From contig NC_016609.1 of the NCBI RefSeq assembly GCF_000246855.1, forward strand, positions 8,969,685 to 9,033,684: a DNA stretch of 64,000 bases. Direction: 5' to 3'. Of this stretch, positions 61,528 to 64,000 are shown piece after piece. The notes under the pieces were generated by a model. That model was not told where the DNA came from. It was given only the letters and a program-made list of their open reading frames with translations, and searched no databases. Position numbers and translations under genes: made by a program. Position 1 is the first letter of the stretch; the number at the start of each line of letters is the position of its first letter. The stretch comes from Niastella koreensis GR20-10 (GTDB lineage: Bacteria; Bacteroidota; Bacteroidia; Chitinophagales; Chitinophagaceae).

Positions 61528-63102
61528 TCAGGCTCCCAATAAAGCCACTATATTTTCTGCAACGCGTTCCCCATCCATTGCAGCACTAACGATACCGCCG
61601 GCATAACCAGCACCTTCGCCACAAGGGAAAAGCATGTTGATTTGCGGATGCTGGGTTGTTTCCCCATCGCGCGGAATACGAACCGGCGAAGAAGTTCTTG
61701 ACTCTGTAGCAACCAGCACTGCTTCATTGGTAAAATACCCGCGCATTTTTTTCCCGAATTCAATAAAGGCCTGTTGCAAAGAGGCTGCAACAAAGGACGG
61801 TAACACCTCTTTCAATGGTGCTGAAGTAATACCAGGTAAATAAGAACAATCAGGTAAGGAGGAAGATAATTTCCCCTGAGTAAAATCAACCATGCGTTGA
61901 GCGGGCGCAACAAATTTGCCACCGCCATATTGAAAAGCCTTACGTTCAACAGCTTGTTGAAAATACATCCCCGATAATGGGGATGGTTTCTTTTGAAATT
62001 GTATCACATCTTTGACCTCAACGGCAGTAACAATGCCCGAATTGGCAAAAGGATTATTCCGTTTACTGGGCGACCACCCATTCACAACCAGTTCACCTGC
62101 ACTTGTTGCAGCGGGAGCAATGATGCCACCCGGACACATGCAAAAAGAAAATACACCTCTGTCATTTACCTGTTGTACAAGGCTGTAAGCGGCAGGTGGT
62201 AAAAAATCATCGCGTTGCTTTCCCGGGGCGCAATGATATTGTATGGTATCGATAATGCTTTGTGGGTGTTCTACACGAACGCCAAGCGCAAAAGGCTTTG
62301 CTTCAATAAGAATATTTTTACTATGAAGCAATTCAAAAATATCCCGGGCCGAGTGGCCGGTAGCCAGGATCACTGCATTGGCATGGAAGGTGTCGCCACT
62401 GGCAGTTTCAACACCGTAAATGCTACTATCCTTTATTAAGAAGCCGGTTACTTTTTGTTCAAATAAAAACACGCCGCCACAAGCGCGGATCTGTTCCCTT
62501 ATAGCAGTGATGATCTCAGGCAATTTGTTGGTTCCTATATGTGGGTGTGCTTCGTACAGGATCTTTTCCTGTGCGCCAAATTGCACCAGTATATTTAATA
62601 TGCGTTCTACATCGCCACGCTTGGTACTACGGGTATATAATTTACCATCGCTATATGTACCGGCGCCACCTTCACCAAAACAGTAATTACTTTCCGGATT
62701 TACAATGCCTTCTTTGTTTAATGCGGCCAGATCTCTGCGTCGTGCACGCACATCTTTACCTCTTTCCAGCAAGATTGGTTTAATGCCCTGCTCAATCAGT
62801 TTGAGCGCAGCAAACAAACCAGCGGGGCCTGCGCCTACAATGATAACCTGTTGTGTAGCGGTTGCAACATCCTGCAACAAAATGTTTTTAACAGTTCGTT
62901 GTGAGAAGGGCTCATTTACAAATGCGGTGATCGTCAACATGATCCATGCCTGGCGGCCTCTGGCGTCAATAGATCTTTTAATAACCTGGAAACCGGTAAT
63001 GGCAGAAGCTGACACGCCTAAACTTTGTGCAGCATATTGTTGTATAACAGATTCGTTGGCAGCTTCGGAAGGAAGAAGCTTTAAAGTGATTCGTTGTTGC
63101 AT
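61528..63102 (-). CDS. FAD-dependent dehydrogenase of the COG2509 family
   Basis: 524 residues. An N-terminal domain of about 90 residues is followed by the FAD motif VIIVGAGPAGLFAALKLIEQ (about residues 89-108) and ERGKDVRARRRD. The signature NYCFGEGGAGTYSDGKLYTR and the end region LFPCGEGAGYAGGIVSAAMDG are typical of this uncharacterised family. Substrate unknown. A TACCTTTG box on the minus strand (63145-63138) lies 36 bp upstream. Confidence 0.9.
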   Translation of the reverse strand: MQQRITLKLLPSEAANESVIQQYAAQSLGVSASAITGFQVIKRSIDARGRQAWIMLTITAFVNEPFSQRTVKNILLQDVATATQQVIIVGAGPAGLFAALKLIEQGIKPILLERGKDVRARRRDLAALNKEGIVNPESNYCFGEGGAGTYSDGKLYTRSTKRGDVERILNILVQFGAQEKILYEAHPHIGTNKLPEIITAIREQIRACGGVFLFEQKVTGFLIKDSSIYGVETASGDTFHANAVILATGHSARDIFELLHSKNILIEAKPFALGVRVEHPQSIIDTIQYHCAPGKQRDDFLPPAAYSLVQQVNDRGVFSFCMCPGGIIAPAATSAGELVVNGWSPSKRNNPFANSGIVTAVEVKDVIQFQKKPSPLSGMYFQQAVERKAFQYGGGKFVAPAQRMVDFTQGKLSSSLPDCSYLPGITSAPLKEVLPSFVAASLQQAFIEFGKKMRGYFTNEAVLVATESRTSSPVRIPRDGETTQHPQINMLFPCGEGAGYAGGIVSAAMDGERVAENIVALLGA

Positions 63103-63137
63103 AGTGTTAGGTAGTTAACCTAAAAATTATTGAAGGG

Positions 63138-63145
63138 CAAAGGTA
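63138..63145 (-). promoter_or_regulatory. -7 box TACCTTTG of the FAD dehydrogenase gene
   Basis: CAAAGGTA on the + strand. Between it and the start codon lies TTAGGT (63107-63112) / ACCTAA (63118-63123), a 6-bp inverted repeat in the leader. Confidence 0.45.
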
Positions 63146-63588
63146 GTAAGTTACGATTCACAAAAGTGTTCCACGATACATTAGAAAGGAATTAAAGAAG
63201 GATTCGTTACTAAAACGGCTTGCTAATGCAGTACAGCCATTTAGCTTTTTGTAATCATTGAGCGGAAAATTTTTTATAATGATTGATAGGGGAAGGCAGG
63301 TAATTATTTATAAATGAATTGAGTTAACACTATAGGATACAAAATTATACCGCTACGTGTTATTGCTTTTTTAAAAATACCTGAATACCTTGGGCCTTTT
63401 ATGCTTACAAGCGTTATTCGGTATTGGTGTATTTAACGCTAATGCAGTAAAAAGTTAATCTATAACCTTTTTTCATTTAATGCAATGGTATAGGTGTTTT
63501 TTTATTTTCATAAGGAAGGAAAAAAAAGAAGATTAATATTTTCTGCATTTCAAATTATTTGTACCTTCAAGAGCATCCAATAAATAAT
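63146..63588. other. AT-rich intergenic region, no gene recognised
   Basis: 443 bp with many T and A runs. No supported reading frame, RNA gene or ordered repeat array was found. Promoters for the flanking genes are expected here. Confidence 0.4.
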
Positions 63589-63876
63589 ATGAAGAAAGCA
63601 TTGTTTGATATTACTGCGCTGTTGTCTTTCTTCATTCGCATTTCCTGCAAAACCAAGTCTATAAAATCCATTCAATGTAAACCAGGAGCTTCACGGTCAC
63701 GGTCGGCAGGCCCGCACATTAAAATTTCCCGGGCATATAAGAAGATAATAAGCACTGCTGGTAATAATGGTGTCGCAAAACTACGTAGCACAGGTTGTCA
63801 GATGTTGAACATATGGGGTGCCGTTTTTTGCGATTCATCGTTTGTTTCAGCCGTTGCTTACAGTTTGGAACAGTAA
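63589..63876 (+). CDS. Possible small protein (doubtful)
   Basis: 95 residues from ATG 63589 (MKKALFDITALLSFFIRISC). The start resembles a lipoprotein signal with Cys20, but the body (SRSRSAGPHIKISRAYKKI) is basic, Cys-scattered and unlike a selected sequence. TTATTTG at 63555-63561 is a poor promoter match. It may be a degenerate gene or chance frame. The remaining bases to 64000 show nothing. Confidence 0.25.
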   Translation: MKKALFDITALLSFFIRISCKTKSIKSIQCKPGASRSRSAGPHIKISRAYKKIISTAGNNGVAKLRSTGCQMLNIWGAVFCDSSFVSAVAYSLEQ

Positions 63877-64000
63877 CTAAAATCTGCGCATAATAATTGC
63901 ATTGGATAGTTATTGATGGGAATTATTTTGACAGTAAAAAATAAAATAAAATAATAAGTCAGGCCAAGTGTAGAATTGTCAAAAACTAGTGAATAAAAAA

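Noticed and set aside
1..64000. tRNA, rRNA, riboswitch or anti-phage defence locus
   Set aside because: None recognised by eye in any gap; a covariance-model and defence-family search would be decisive.

Overview
The window is a chromosomal segment of a Bacteroidota bacterium, most likely of the family Chitinophagaceae (Niastella/Chitinophaga-like). This is inferred, not proven. The support is: a division/cell-wall (dcw) cluster in Bacteroidota order without ddl, murB or murF; an enlarged MraY; a type IX secretion C-terminal signal; a DUF4293 protein; -7 promoter boxes of the TAnnTTTG type ahead of many genes; and few Shine-Dalgarno sequences. No rRNA, tRNA, CRISPR array, prophage or complete insertion sequence was seen.

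Layout. (1) 1-16.8 kb: dcw cluster, all on the + strand: mraZ (partial), rsmH, ftsL-like, ftsI, murE, mraY, murD, ftsW, murG, murC, ftsQ, ftsA, ftsZ, closed by a strong terminator. It covers lipid II synthesis (MurC, D, E, MraY, MurG), septal polymerisation (FtsW/FtsI), the membrane-anchored divisome (FtsL, FtsQ) and the cytoskeleton (FtsA, FtsZ). The DNPR motif of MurE predicts meso-diaminopimelate peptidoglycan. (2) 17-30.7 kb: a TIGR01777 epimerase-like protein, an ABC exporter pair, a metzincin-like protease, a FadN-type beta-oxidation protein, glycerate 2-kinase, an NAD-dependent beta-hydroxyacid dehydrogenase, MetG, and an ECF sigma / membrane anti-sigma / secreted protein operon. (3) 30.7-41.3 kb: two tandem LD-carboxypeptidases, OxyR with a candidate operator, two tandem alpha/beta hydrolases, Kup, and two envelope proteins of unknown function. 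(4) 41.4-47.2 kb: PurQ, a split DsbD system, a lipoprotein, a 20-bp-period DNA array and a second ECF sigma factor. (5) 47.4-64 kb: UvrA, a T9SS cargo protein, DUF4293, GlyA, a sugar nucleotidyltransferase, a coiled-coil protein, a 2H phosphoesterase, a NatA/NatB-like ABC pair, an S1/P1-nuclease-like protein and a COG2509 FAD protein.

The most unusual signal is in the intergenic DNA. About 19 gaps hold arrays of degenerate 7- or 8-bp words kept in strict register. Many are convergent: a run of a word, a spacer, then a run of its reverse complement. The words differ between loci but recur as families (TTRACNNG, GTNAGTN, AATNTYG, RGTTNNTN, CAATNNN and others). At ten genes the stop codon lies inside the first repeat unit, and at an eleventh the array starts directly after it. 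A different array, 14 units of exactly 20 bp, lies upstream of a lipoprotein gene. No known element type recognised here explains these. They are the best candidates for something undescribed.

All calls were made by reading the sequence and translations. No database search or folding program was run.
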